7,338 nt of DNA from CAZFLD01 sp964519835 (GCA_964519835.1 CAZFLD010000138.1:1-7338); one strand, 5' to 3'. Counted from the first letter of the stretch, positions 1 through 6,130 are shown. Program-made: numbers and translations. Notes: generated by a model from the letters alone, not told the origin.

Positions 1-790
1 GGGCAAGGCCCGTTCCGCCGGCCTCGACTCCGAGAAGCCGGGGACTTGGTGCGTCCAAGTGGGGCGCGAAAAAACCCAGCGCGTTGGACCCACCTCCCAC
101 ACATGCAACAAGCAGGTCGGGCGCGCGCCCGAGCTCGTGCAACTGGGTGACGGTCTCGTCGCCCACCACGGATTGGAACTGGTGGACCATCGTGGGATAG
201 GGGGATGGGCCGAGCGCCGATCCGATGAGGTAGTAGGTGTCCTCGTAACTTGCCGCCCAGTCGCGCAACGCCTCGTTAACAGCGTCTTTGAGCGTGCGCG
301 AGCCGGAAGCGACGGGCACCACGTTCGCGCCAAAGAGCTCCATCCAGAAGACGTTCGGGCGCTGGCGGGCGACGTCCACCTCGCCCATATACACGGTGCA
401 CTCAAAACCGAGCTTGGCACAGACCGCGGCGGTGGCGTATCCGTGTTGGCCGGCGCCGGTCTCCGCTATGATCCGCCTCTTGCCCATCCTCTTGGCAAGG
501 AGGGCTTGGCCGATTGCGTTGTTGATTTTGTGGGCGCCGGTGTTTGCCAAACCCTCGAGCTTGATAAAGATGTCCGCGCCGCCGTTCTCCGCGGTGGCGT
601 TTTTGGCAAACGTCAGCGGCGTCGGCCTTCCAACAAAGTGTTCCAGCAGGTCGTTGAACTCCGCGTGAAAGCGTGTGTCGTCTATGGCGGCCTTGTAGGA
701 CTCCTCCAGCGCGTCTAAGGCCCCGCGCAGAACCTCGGCCACGTAACGACCGCCGAACTCGCCATAATAGTCAGCGTAGGGCACTTGCAC
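1..790 (-). CDS. trpB: Tryptophan synthase beta subunit, N-terminal 263 codons (3' end outside window)
   Basis: TrpB is the PLP enzyme that condenses indole with L-serine to give tryptophan, working in an alpha2beta2 complex with TrpA. I translated the minus strand by hand: the frame is open from a GTG at 790 to the window edge. Visible marks are YYGEFGGRYVAE near the N-terminus (residues 8-19), the PLP-lysine motif TGAHKINNA (K88), IIAETGAGQHG (E110, the catalytic glutamate), VYMGEVDVARQRPNVF in the COMM region, GPSPYPTMV, and the phosphate-binding loop CVGGGSNALG. The GTG start was chosen because GGAGAG lies 7 bases upstream and the protein then begins where family members begin. The first 20 bases overlap the end of trpCF, which implies translational coupling. 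The usual KREDL segment before the PLP lysine reads KLEGL here (residues 77-81). The C-terminal part of the enzyme and any trpA lie outside the window. Confidence 0.96.
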   Translation of the reverse strand, partial: MQVPYADYYGEFGGRYVAEVLRGALDALEESYKAAIDDTRFHAEFNDLLEHFVGRPTPLTFAKNATAENGGADIFIKLEGLANTGAHKINNAIGQALLAKRMGKRRIIAETGAGQHGYATAAVCAKLGFECTVYMGEVDVARQRPNVFWMELFGANVVPVASGSRTLKDAVNEALRDWAASYEDTYYLIGSALGPSPYPTMVHQFQSVVGDETVTQLHELGRAPDLLVACVGGGSNALGFFAPHLDAPSPRLLGVEAGGTGLA

Positions 791-2261
791 GATTGATCTC
801 TCCAAAATAGGTTTTTAGTTTTTCGACGGACTTTTTTCCCGGCTCCGATTCCAAGCGACTCGAGGCGTCAACGAGCTCGGGCCGGTAGTTCGCGATGACC
901 TCCGCTACGTTGTCCGGGTCGAGCCCCCCGGCAATCCATAGAGGCTTTTCCTTCGCCGCGGCGCGAACAATATCCGCGTTTACCCGCACGCCCGTTCCTC
1001 CGGCCAGATCAGGAGAAAAGGCATCGATCAGCACACGGGGGCTTGCGTACTCTGCGACGCGGCAGGCTTCCGCCGGGTTCTTGGGACGAAACGCCTTGTA
1101 GTACGGACGCGCCATGGCAAAGCACGTGTCGGGGGTCTCGGCGCCGTGAAATTGCACGGCGTCAACCAAGCCTTCACGAAGAAGAGCGGCCAGATCGTCG
1201 GGAATCTCATCCACAACAACCGCCACCTTTGGAATCGGCAGGTCCGCAAGCTCGCGAACGACAGCCGGATCCACACGCCGCGGGCTGTCGGCAAAGATAA
1301 AGCCCAAAAGGTCGGCTCCCAAGTCCGCCGCCGCCCGACCATCCTCGACACGGGCGATTCCACAGATCTTCACCAGCGGCCTATCCGTTTCACCCGCCCG
1401 CTTGTTATCGGTTGTGTTGCGGCGTGCGTACAGCCGGTACCAGAAGTCTTCTCCGGCGGCTTCCCGGCCTGCAGCCAGGCCGGCGGCAAGCTCCGGTATG
1501 ATCGTCGGTTCCTTCATAACCGCCTCCCCGACGAGTATGCCGGCAAAGTGGTTCGAACCCGCAAGGTAGGCATCCTCGAAGGTAAAAATCCCCGATTCAA
1601 ACACAAGGGTCGCGTGCCAGTCGACAAGACTACGCAGACGAATCGGGATTGTCTTATCCACGTAAAAGGTATGGAGGTTCCGTGCGTTTATGCCCACAAG
1701 CGGCGGCTGAAATGGCCTGATGTGGTCTATCTCCTCGGGAGTGTGAACCTCTACCAGCGCCGCCAATCCAAGCCTTTTACATGCATCGAGCATGTTGCCT
1801 ATCTCGTCCGACGATAAAACGGAGGCGATTATCAGCGCCGCGTCCGCGCCGGCGCGGTAGCTCAACTCAATGTCCTCTTCGCTAAGCAGAAAATCCTTCC
1901 TGAGTACCGCCGCCTCCGGGTGACGTTCCTTGACGGCGATCAAGTCCATAAGCGAGCCCGAAAAGTGGTCCTCTTCCGTCAACACCGATAGCGCCGTGCA
2001 GCCCAAGCCGGTATACCGGCCCGCCTGTTCCACGGGATCAAGCGACACGGCGAGAGGCCCGCGGCTTGGTGAGCGTTTTTTTATCTCGGCAATGAGCAAT
2101 GGGTCCCGGACAAACGGCACAAGCGGAACGCGGCGCTTTTCCGGCATTCTCACGCCGAGCGCAGCCCCCTCGGCCTCAATACGCGTACGACGCTTAACAA
2201 CTATCCGCTCGAGTACGTCCGCCACCACAGGCCGGCCGGTGGTGGGTTGCCGTGCGATCAT
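771..2261 (-). CDS. trpCF: Bifunctional indole-3-glycerol-phosphate synthase / phosphoribosylanthranilate isomerase (TrpC-TrpF fusion)
   Basis: This 496-residue cytosolic protein catalyses two consecutive steps: isomerisation of phosphoribosylanthranilate to CdRP (TrpF) and its decarboxylative ring closure to indole-3-glycerol phosphate (TrpC). The TrpC barrel occupies about residues 10-265: LIAEIKKRSPSRG (E59, K61), LTEEDHFSGS, VLRKDF (K122, the expected general acid), LVEVH (E171), GINARNL (N192), FESGI (E222, S223) and GILVGEAVM. A charged linker of about 30 residues follows. The TrpF barrel is about residues 296-489: VKICGI (C300, catalytic cysteine), LLGFIFADSPR, VQFHG, LIDAFSPDLAGGTG (D413, catalytic aspartate) and PLWIAGGLDPDNV. 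The fusion order is that of E. coli TrpC. The last phosphate loop reads VDASSRLESEPGKKS, where most TrpF have SSGVE. The ATG at 2261 has GGAGG 4 bases upstream and overlaps the trpGD stop (ATGA). Identity is secure from both sets of catalytic residues. Confidence 0.97.
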   Translation of the reverse strand: MIARQPTTGRPVVADVLERIVVKRRTRIEAEGAALGVRMPEKRRVPLVPFVRDPLLIAEIKKRSPSRGPLAVSLDPVEQAGRYTGLGCTALSVLTEEDHFSGSLMDLIAVKERHPEAAVLRKDFLLSEEDIELSYRAGADAALIIASVLSSDEIGNMLDACKRLGLAALVEVHTPEEIDHIRPFQPPLVGINARNLHTFYVDKTIPIRLRSLVDWHATLVFESGIFTFEDAYLAGSNHFAGILVGEAVMKEPTIIPELAAGLAAGREAAGEDFWYRLYARRNTTDNKRAGETDRPLVKICGIARVEDGRAAADLGADLLGFIFADSPRRVDPAVVRELADLPIPKVAVVVDEIPDDLAALLREGLVDAVQFHGAETPDTCFAMARPYYKAFRPKNPAEACRVAEYASPRVLIDAFSPDLAGGTGVRVNADIVRAAAKEKPLWIAGGLDPDNVAEVIANYRPELVDASSRLESEPGKKSVEKLKTYFGEINRASALR

Positions 2262-3892
2262 ACCGCCTCCGTCGTATCCGGCTCGGGCGCCAGATCAGCC
2301 GCCCGAGCGCTCAGCTCGATCGTTCGCTCGAGTTGAGCCAGCGCTCTACCCGACTTTATGGTCGCGCGGCAGAGGGTCACACCTTCCGCAAGGTCGGCGA
2401 CCTTACCCGACACCATCAACGCGGCCGCAGCATTGGCGACCACGACGTCCACGACCGCCCTTCTGCCGCCGCCCTCTAGGACATCCCAGGCCTCGGCAGC
2501 GTTGTCCTCCGGCCCACCCCCACGAATCTCTTCGATGGCGTGGGGGCCAATCGCAAGGGCTTCCGGCAATATTGTCGACTCGCGCGCGGTACCGTCCGGT
2601 CCGATGCGCACGACTTTTGTCGGGGCGGATACCGATATCTCATCCAATCCGTCCTCGCCGTGGACGACCATGACGTTTTTGATGCCAAGCATGTGGGCGG
2701 CGCGAGCTACAATAAGACAGAGCTCGGCATCGTAGACGCCGATAAGCTGGTGCGCGGCGCCGGCGGGATTTACCAAGGGCCCGACCAGGTTCATGATAGT
2801 TTTGATTCCCAGGGCTTTCCGGGCCGGGGCGGCGTGGCGCATCGCGCCGTGGTACGTGGGCGCGTACAAAAACGCAAACCCGTTTTGCCGTATCAGCCAC
2901 TCCGCCTGTGCCGGTGTTAGGTCTATGTTGATGCCCAAGGCTCTGTAGAAGTCGGCGCTGCCGCTCTTGGAGCTCACGGCGCGGTTACCGTGTTTGGCGA
3001 CAACGGCCCCGGCCGCCGCCGCGACCAAGGCCGCCAACGACGAGACGTTAAAGGTGCCCAATCCGTCGCCGCCGGTTCCGCAGGTGTCTACAACCTCCAC
3101 TCCGGCGTGCAGAACCCGGCGCTTTCGCTGCAGCACCGTCGCACAGCCGGCAATCTCGGCGGGCTGTATTCCCTTTGTGCTCAGGGCAACAAGCATCGCC
3201 GCGACTTGTGGGTCGCTGAGCGAGCCCTCGGTAAGCTCCTCCATAAACGCTTCCGCGGTTTCCCGATCCAGGTCACCGCCGTTGACCACGTGAGACAGAG
3301 TGGCGGAGAAAGGGAACGGGTCGCGTTGGTAGCTTAAGAAGTTCTTCAACAGGCGCTTGCCGAGCTCGGAGGCAATCGATTCCGGGTGAAACTGGACCGC
3401 TTCAACAAGATGCTCCTTGTGGCGGAGGCCCATGATCTCGCCCTCCGCCGCCCGGGCGCTAATCTCCAGTTCGGGGGGAAGACTCGCCTCCTCCACCGCC
3501 AGCGAATGGTAACGAGTAAAGGTTGCGCTCGGGCCGAGTCCACGAAACACGCCCTTGCCGTCCAGACTAATCGCCTCCGCTTTGCCGTGAACGATGCGGC
3601 CGGCTTGCACGATGGTGCCACCAAACGCCTGCGCCACTACCTGGTGGCCAAGACAAACGCCCAGGATCGGGACGCTTCCCGCCAGCTCCCGGACTACTTC
3701 CAGGCAAACGCCGGCATCCTCGGGTCGACCGGGTCCGGGAGACAGAATAATCCGACTCGGAAGAGTTCGCCGTATTTCGTCGAGGTCGATCGCGTCGTTT
3801 CTGACTACCTTGACCTCCTCGGTCGTAAGCTCGCTCACGTACTGGAAGAGGTTATGCGTAAACGAATCATAGTTGTCGATGATAAGAATCAT
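2258..3892 (-). CDS. trpGD: Bifunctional anthranilate synthase glutaminase / anthranilate phosphoribosyltransferase (TrpG-TrpD fusion)
   Basis: This 544-residue fusion supplies ammonia to TrpE from glutamine and then transfers phosphoribose from PRPP to anthranilate. The class I glutamine amidotransferase domain (about 1-190) shows IDNYDSFTHNL, ILSPGPGRPEDAG, the nucleophile elbow GVCLGHQ (C80) and AVQFHPES (H169, E171), a complete triad. After a short linker the TrpD domain (about 195-525) shows DTCGTGGDGLGTFNVSS (269-285, PRPP pyrophosphate binding), KHGNRAVSSKSGSADF (300-315), the conserved NLVGPLVNPA (368-377) and HGEDGLDEIS (411-420, metal binding). Both halves look intact and of normal family length. 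The start ATG shares ATGA with the trpE stop and has AGGTGG 6 bases upstream. Fusion of these two domains is known in enterobacteria and Thermotoga, so it does not by itself fix the lineage. Confidence 0.97.
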   Translation of the reverse strand: MILIIDNYDSFTHNLFQYVSELTTEEVKVVRNDAIDLDEIRRTLPSRIILSPGPGRPEDAGVCLEVVRELAGSVPILGVCLGHQVVAQAFGGTIVQAGRIVHGKAEAISLDGKGVFRGLGPSATFTRYHSLAVEEASLPPELEISARAAEGEIMGLRHKEHLVEAVQFHPESIASELGKRLLKNFLSYQRDPFPFSATLSHVVNGGDLDRETAEAFMEELTEGSLSDPQVAAMLVALSTKGIQPAEIAGCATVLQRKRRVLHAGVEVVDTCGTGGDGLGTFNVSSLAALVAAAAGAVVAKHGNRAVSSKSGSADFYRALGINIDLTPAQAEWLIRQNGFAFLYAPTYHGAMRHAAPARKALGIKTIMNLVGPLVNPAGAAHQLIGVYDAELCLIVARAAHMLGIKNVMVVHGEDGLDEISVSAPTKVVRIGPDGTARESTILPEALAIGPHAIEEIRGGGPEDNAAEAWDVLEGGGRRAVVDVVVANAAAALMVSGKVADLAEGVTLCRATIKSGRALAQLERTIELSARAADLAPEPDTTEAV

Positions 3893-5283
3893 GTCGCGCC
3901 ACCTATCCCAACGGCCGCCGCAAGGGCGCCGAGTTTTTCCTCGGTCTCCACAAACTCTCGCTCGGGATCGGAGTCATACACAATGCCGGCCCCGGCCTGA
4001 AGCACCATCGTTCCGTTCTTTGCCAGGCAGCTCCGGATGGCGATACAGGTGTCTAAATCGCCGCCCGGCTCCATATACCCGACGATTCCCGCGTAAAAGC
4101 GTCGCGGGGCGCTTTCGAGAGAATCCAGGGTGTGAATCGCCTGGATCTTCGGCGCGCCGGACACGGTACCCGCCGGAAACGTTGCGCGAACCGCATCCGG
4201 ACCGCTCAAGCCTTGCATCAGCGTTCCCGAAACACGGGAAACGATGTGCATAACATGGCTGTATCGCTCGACCCGCATGTAGTCGTCCACGATAACACTT
4301 GCCGGCCGGCACACTCGCCCCAAGTCGTTGCGCGCGAGGTCAACGAGCATGAGGTGCTCGGCACGCTCCTTCTCGTCCGCAAGCAACTCCCGTTCGAGGG
4401 CCTTGTCGATATCCGTTGTTTCGCCACGCCGCCGTGTTCCGGCAATCGGATGCATCTCCGCCCGTCCACGTTTTACCGACACATGCATCTCGGGAGACGA
4501 GCCGAACAGCTGGTAGGAGCCGAAATTCAGGTAAAACAAGTACGGCGAGGGGTTTGCCTGCCGCAAGCGCCTGTACGCCTCGATAGCGGGGAGCGCCGTC
4601 TTGACGTACAACCTACGCGATAGGACCGCCTGAAGCAGATTCCCCGCAACAATCTCCTCCCGGATAGCGCGAACGCCCTCCATATACCGCCGGCGATCAT
4701 CCGTGTCTTCGAGAACTTCGCCGGAAAACCGCTTGCTCTCGCTCTGGACCGGCGGCGCGGCGCGAAGCTTCTCCTCCCACCGCGCGAGGGCGGCCTGTAG
4801 ATCGATCCGGTGCTCCCGGTAGTTGAGGCCGACGAGGTACAAAAGCTCCGTGAGGTGGTCGAAGACGACAACGACGTGGGGGAATATAACGGCCGCTTCG
4901 GGGAGGCCAAGAGGGTCGTCTTTATCAGAAAACCGGATGCTGTCGCACCGGGCCGCAAACTCGTAAGAAAGGTAGCCGATCCCCCCGGCGGGAAAAGGAA
5001 GATCTTGGCGAAGAGGCCCGTGCTGGTTCGCGAAGTATCGCTGCACCTGGAGGATGTCGCGACCGCCGCCAACGCGGAACCTACGCCCTTCCATGCTGAG
5101 GTGAACGACTCCGTCCGTGGTCTGCGTAACGGTAAACGCTTCCTGAACGAGGATAAGCGAGTAGCGTTCGCGTCCGTGCTCAACTGAGGCGGATTCGAGA
5201 ATCGCCGTGCCGTCGAGCTGCAGGCACACACCAAACCCCGACCGTGTGTCCGCCCGGACTGCCTTGATAACTACCTCTTCCAT
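3889..5283 (-). CDS. trpE: Anthranilate synthase component I
   Basis: TrpE converts chorismate to anthranilate with ammonia from the TrpG domain encoded next. From the ATG at 5283 the protein has 464 residues. Residues 28-31 are ILES, matching the LLES element of the tryptophan feedback site, so allosteric inhibition is likely. The chorismate-binding domain (about 195-455) shows LLQAVLSRR, PIAGTRRRG (279-287; PIAGT rather than PIKGT argues for TrpE over PabB), AEHLMLVDLARNDLG (308-322), ERYSHVMHIVSRVSGTL, TFPAGTVSGAPK (368-379), GYMEPGGDLDT (402-412) and QAGAGIVYDSDPEREF. The frame stays open to an ATG at 5352, but those 23 extra codons are the attenuator terminator itself, so I reject that start. 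A GTG at 5286 directly before the chosen ATG is an alternative. The ribosome site is weak: GGGG runs at 5293-5296 and 5286-5289. First structural gene of the operon, 13 bases after the terminator T tract. Confidence 0.96.
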   Translation of the reverse strand: MEEVVIKAVRADTRSGFGVCLQLDGTAILESASVEHGRERYSLILVQEAFTVTQTTDGVVHLSMEGRRFRVGGGRDILQVQRYFANQHGPLRQDLPFPAGGIGYLSYEFAARCDSIRFSDKDDPLGLPEAAVIFPHVVVVFDHLTELLYLVGLNYREHRIDLQAALARWEEKLRAAPPVQSESKRFSGEVLEDTDDRRRYMEGVRAIREEIVAGNLLQAVLSRRLYVKTALPAIEAYRRLRQANPSPYLFYLNFGSYQLFGSSPEMHVSVKRGRAEMHPIAGTRRRGETTDIDKALERELLADEKERAEHLMLVDLARNDLGRVCRPASVIVDDYMRVERYSHVMHIVSRVSGTLMQGLSGPDAVRATFPAGTVSGAPKIQAIHTLDSLESAPRRFYAGIVGYMEPGGDLDTCIAIRSCLAKNGTMVLQAGAGIVYDSDPEREFVETEEKLGALAAAVGIGGAT

Positions 5284-5296
5284 CACCCCATACCCC

Positions 5297-5329
5297 AAAA
5301 AAAAGCCGCGGTCGTTGGCGACACGCGGC
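5297..5329 (-). terminator. trp attenuator: intrinsic terminator just before trpE
   Basis: On the minus strand, GCCGCG (5329-5324), one bulged T, GTCG, loop CCAA, CGAC, then CGCGGC (5310-5305) form a ten-pair GC-rich stem. It is followed by eight T residues (5304-5297). The site lies between the Trp-rich leader peptide and the trpE start, the place and form expected of a transcription attenuator. It cannot be an end-of-gene terminator because no gene other than trpL lies upstream before the promoter. Confidence 0.93.
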
Positions 5330-5390
5330 ATCTGAGTGCGAGAATACGCCACACGTCCCTATATTCGAGTCCAGGACCTGCGGCTGTTTT
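5304..5390 (-). promoter_or_regulatory. Candidate antiterminator pairings of the trp leader RNA
   Basis: Two upstream segments can pair with the terminator arms. (a) GACGUGUGGCGU (5357-5346) pairs with AUGCCGCGUGUC (5331-5320): twelve consecutive pairs, five of them G-U, which would occupy the 5' arm of the terminator. (b) AGCCGCAGGUC (5385-5375) pairs with GACCGCGGCU (5313-5304): ten pairs with one bulged A, extended by AAAA against the U tract after one mismatch, which would occupy the 3' arm. The two pairings nest, so they could form together as one antiterminated fold. Seen in sequence as complementarity only; the fold is inferred. Confidence 0.6.
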
Positions 5391-5393
5391 ACC

Positions 5394-5420
5394 GTGGGCC
5401 CCGGCTAGCGCCAGGCCCAC
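5394..5420 (-). promoter_or_regulatory. Hairpin over the Trp codons of trpL (attenuator segment 1)
   Basis: GTGGGCC (5420-5414), which lies within the trpL Trp codons, is perfectly complementary to GGCCCAC (5400-5394). An inner extension CTGGC/GCCGG with one bulge closes on the loop GCTA. A ribosome stalled on the Trp codons would melt this hairpin. The same coding segment, GGCCUGGCGCU (5417-5407), can also pair imperfectly (with a two-base internal mismatch) with 5385-5375, the segment that competes for the terminator 3' arm. Confidence 0.75.
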
Positions 5421-5437
5421 CACATGCTTGAAGTCAT
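5405..5437 (-). CDS. trpL: trp operon leader peptide, MTSSMWWAWR
   Basis: A 10-codon reading frame from ATG (5437-5435) to TAG (5407-5405) encodes MTSSMWWAWR, with three Trp codons among the last five sense codons, two of them adjacent. Position between the trp promoter and an intrinsic terminator before trpE identifies it as the regulatory leader peptide whose translation senses charged tRNA-Trp. It has no Shine-Dalgarno sequence, and the predicted transcription start falls at or one base before the ATG, so it may be translated from a leaderless 5' end, as reported for trpL of Sinorhizobium meliloti. An in-frame GTG at 5443 and an internal ATG at 5425 (giving MWWAWR) are alternative starts. 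Too short to be found by ordinary gene callers. Confidence 0.88.
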   Translation of the reverse strand: MTSSMWWAWR

Positions 5438-5444
5438 TATCACT

Positions 5445-5473
5445 ACTCTATCGTTGTATACCTCCGCTGTCAA
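5445..5473 (-). promoter_or_regulatory. trp operon promoter (sigma70 type)
   Basis: A perfect -35 hexamer TTGACA (5473-5468) is separated by exactly 17 bases from TAGAGT (5450-5445; four of six matches to TATAAT). Transcription would start near 5437-5439, at the trpL ATG. An overlapping alternative is TTGGAA (5482-5477), 16 bases, TATACA (5460-5455), which would start about 10 bases earlier. No TrpR-like operator is evident. Confidence 0.82.
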
Positions 5474-5478
5474 CTATT

Positions 5479-5517
5479 CCAATCGCAGATGCGCACACTG
5501 GATGTCGGCCCAATCGC
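5479..5517 (-). repeat. Two direct copies of GCGATTGG upstream of the trp promoter
   Basis: The octamer GCGATTGG (minus strand) occurs at 5517-5510 and again at 5486-5479, start to start 31 bases, about three helical turns. The nearer copy ends 5 bases before the -35 hexamer, a position suited to a regulator that contacts polymerase. It could be chance; no protein is known to me for this motif. Confidence 0.45.
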
Positions 5518-5521
5518 TACC

Positions 5522-5968
5522 CTAAAACGGCAGCGCGGCAGGCTCGCGATCCTCCACCGCAGCTCCCTCTTCTTCGATCCCGGCGGATACAACCGCCTCA
5601 GCTTCATCCTCCTCTTGATCTTGTGCCTTCGAGGACCCGCCGAAGTCCGGCTTGAACTCCACATGCTCGCCGACAATCTTGACCCGGGAGTGATTTTTCC
5701 CTTCTGCATCGGTCCAACGATCCTGTTTCAAGCGACCGACGACCCTCACGCCGCGCCCCTTTTTTAAATTGTTGCCACAACTGTCGGCAAGCTTTGACCA
5801 CACCTCCACGTCGAAAAACGACACCTCCCGTTGGAGCTCCTCGTCTTGTTTATACACACGGTTGGCCGCAAGCCCAAAGGTACACACGGGGGTACCCTTC
5901 GGCGTGGTCTTGAGAAGTGGATCCCGGGTGAGATTCCCCTCCAGAAGAATTGAGTTGAGACTGTTCAT
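5522..5968 (-). CDS. ssb: Single-stranded DNA-binding protein
   Basis: SSB coats single-stranded DNA in replication, recombination and repair and recruits partners through its C-terminal tip. The 148-residue product has one OB fold at about residues 5-107: NSILLEGNLTRDP, TPVCTFGLAANRVYK, EVSFFDVEVWSKLAD (aromatics F51, F52, W57), KKGRGVRVVGRLKQDRW (W85) and KIVGEHVEFKP. Residues 108-148 are a strongly acidic, Glu-rich tail ending ALPF, equivalent to the IPF tip of E. coli SSB. It is about 30 residues shorter than the E. coli protein and lacks the long Gly/Gln-rich linker. The ATG at 5968 has GGAGG (5978-5974) 5 bases upstream. It is read in the same direction as the trp operon, but no terminator is visible between its stop and the trp promoter, so read-through into the attenuator is possible. 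No functional tie to tryptophan synthesis is implied. Confidence 0.95.
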   Translation of the reverse strand: MNSLNSILLEGNLTRDPLLKTTPKGTPVCTFGLAANRVYKQDEELQREVSFFDVEVWSKLADSCGNNLKKGRGVRVVGRLKQDRWTDAEGKNHSRVKIVGEHVEFKPDFGGSSKAQDQEEDEAEAVVSAGIEEEGAAVEDREPAALPF

Positions 5969-6012
5969 AGTTTCCTCCGTTCATCTATTACCAAGGCACC
6001 TTGCTCTACCTA

Positions 6013-6044
6013 GTAATACAAGAGGAAGCAACAAACCGCTTCAA
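6013..6044 (-). promoter_or_regulatory. Weak candidate promoter for ssb
   Basis: TTGAAG (6044-6039) is followed after 18 bases by TGTATT (6020-6015), or after 20 bases by TATTAC (6018-6013), on the minus strand about 45 bases before ssb. Each hexamer matches consensus at only about four positions. ssb needs a promoter in this interval because a strong terminator closes the preceding gene, but the exact site is uncertain. Confidence 0.3.
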
Positions 6045-6070
6045 TTAGGACAAATCTTTTTCGGAATAGA

Positions 6071-6100
6071 TGCAGGCTCGCGGAGGACCTCAGGCCTGCA
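6071..6100. repeat. Inverted repeat TGCAGGC/GCCTGCA
   Basis: TGCAGGC (6071-6077) and GCCTGCA (6094-6100) are perfect inverted copies around a 16-base GC-rich centre (which itself contains GAGGACCTC). There is no T tract after it on either strand, so it is not an intrinsic terminator. It lies in the ssb upstream region and could be part of a 5' leader or a protein-binding site; function unknown. Confidence 0.5.
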
Positions 6101-6130
6101 GCCGGTTACCTCCTAAGTAGGTTCCAAGTG

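Noticed and set aside
59..718. Long plus-strand open frame (219 codons) opposite trpB
   Set aside because: It is the antisense shadow of a clearly conserved trpB frame; the translation has no recognisable domain and no ribosome site, as is usual in GC-rich DNA.
3241..3360. Possible frame break between the TrpG and TrpD domains
   Set aside because: The linker reads through in one frame with both domains complete, so this is a true fusion and not two adjacent genes or a frameshift.
5284..5352. N-terminal extension of TrpE by 23 codons from an ATG at 5352
   Set aside because: These codons cover the attenuator stem and T tract, would make the transcript start far upstream pointless as a switch, and have no ribosome site. 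The ATG at 5283 is better.
5438..5470. TRAP-type (GAG/UAG repeat) or T-box regulation of the trp operon
   Set aside because: A few UAG/GAG triplets occur near 5440-5451 but they fall in the promoter, are not regularly spaced, and no T-box motif is visible; the Trp-codon leader explains regulation better.
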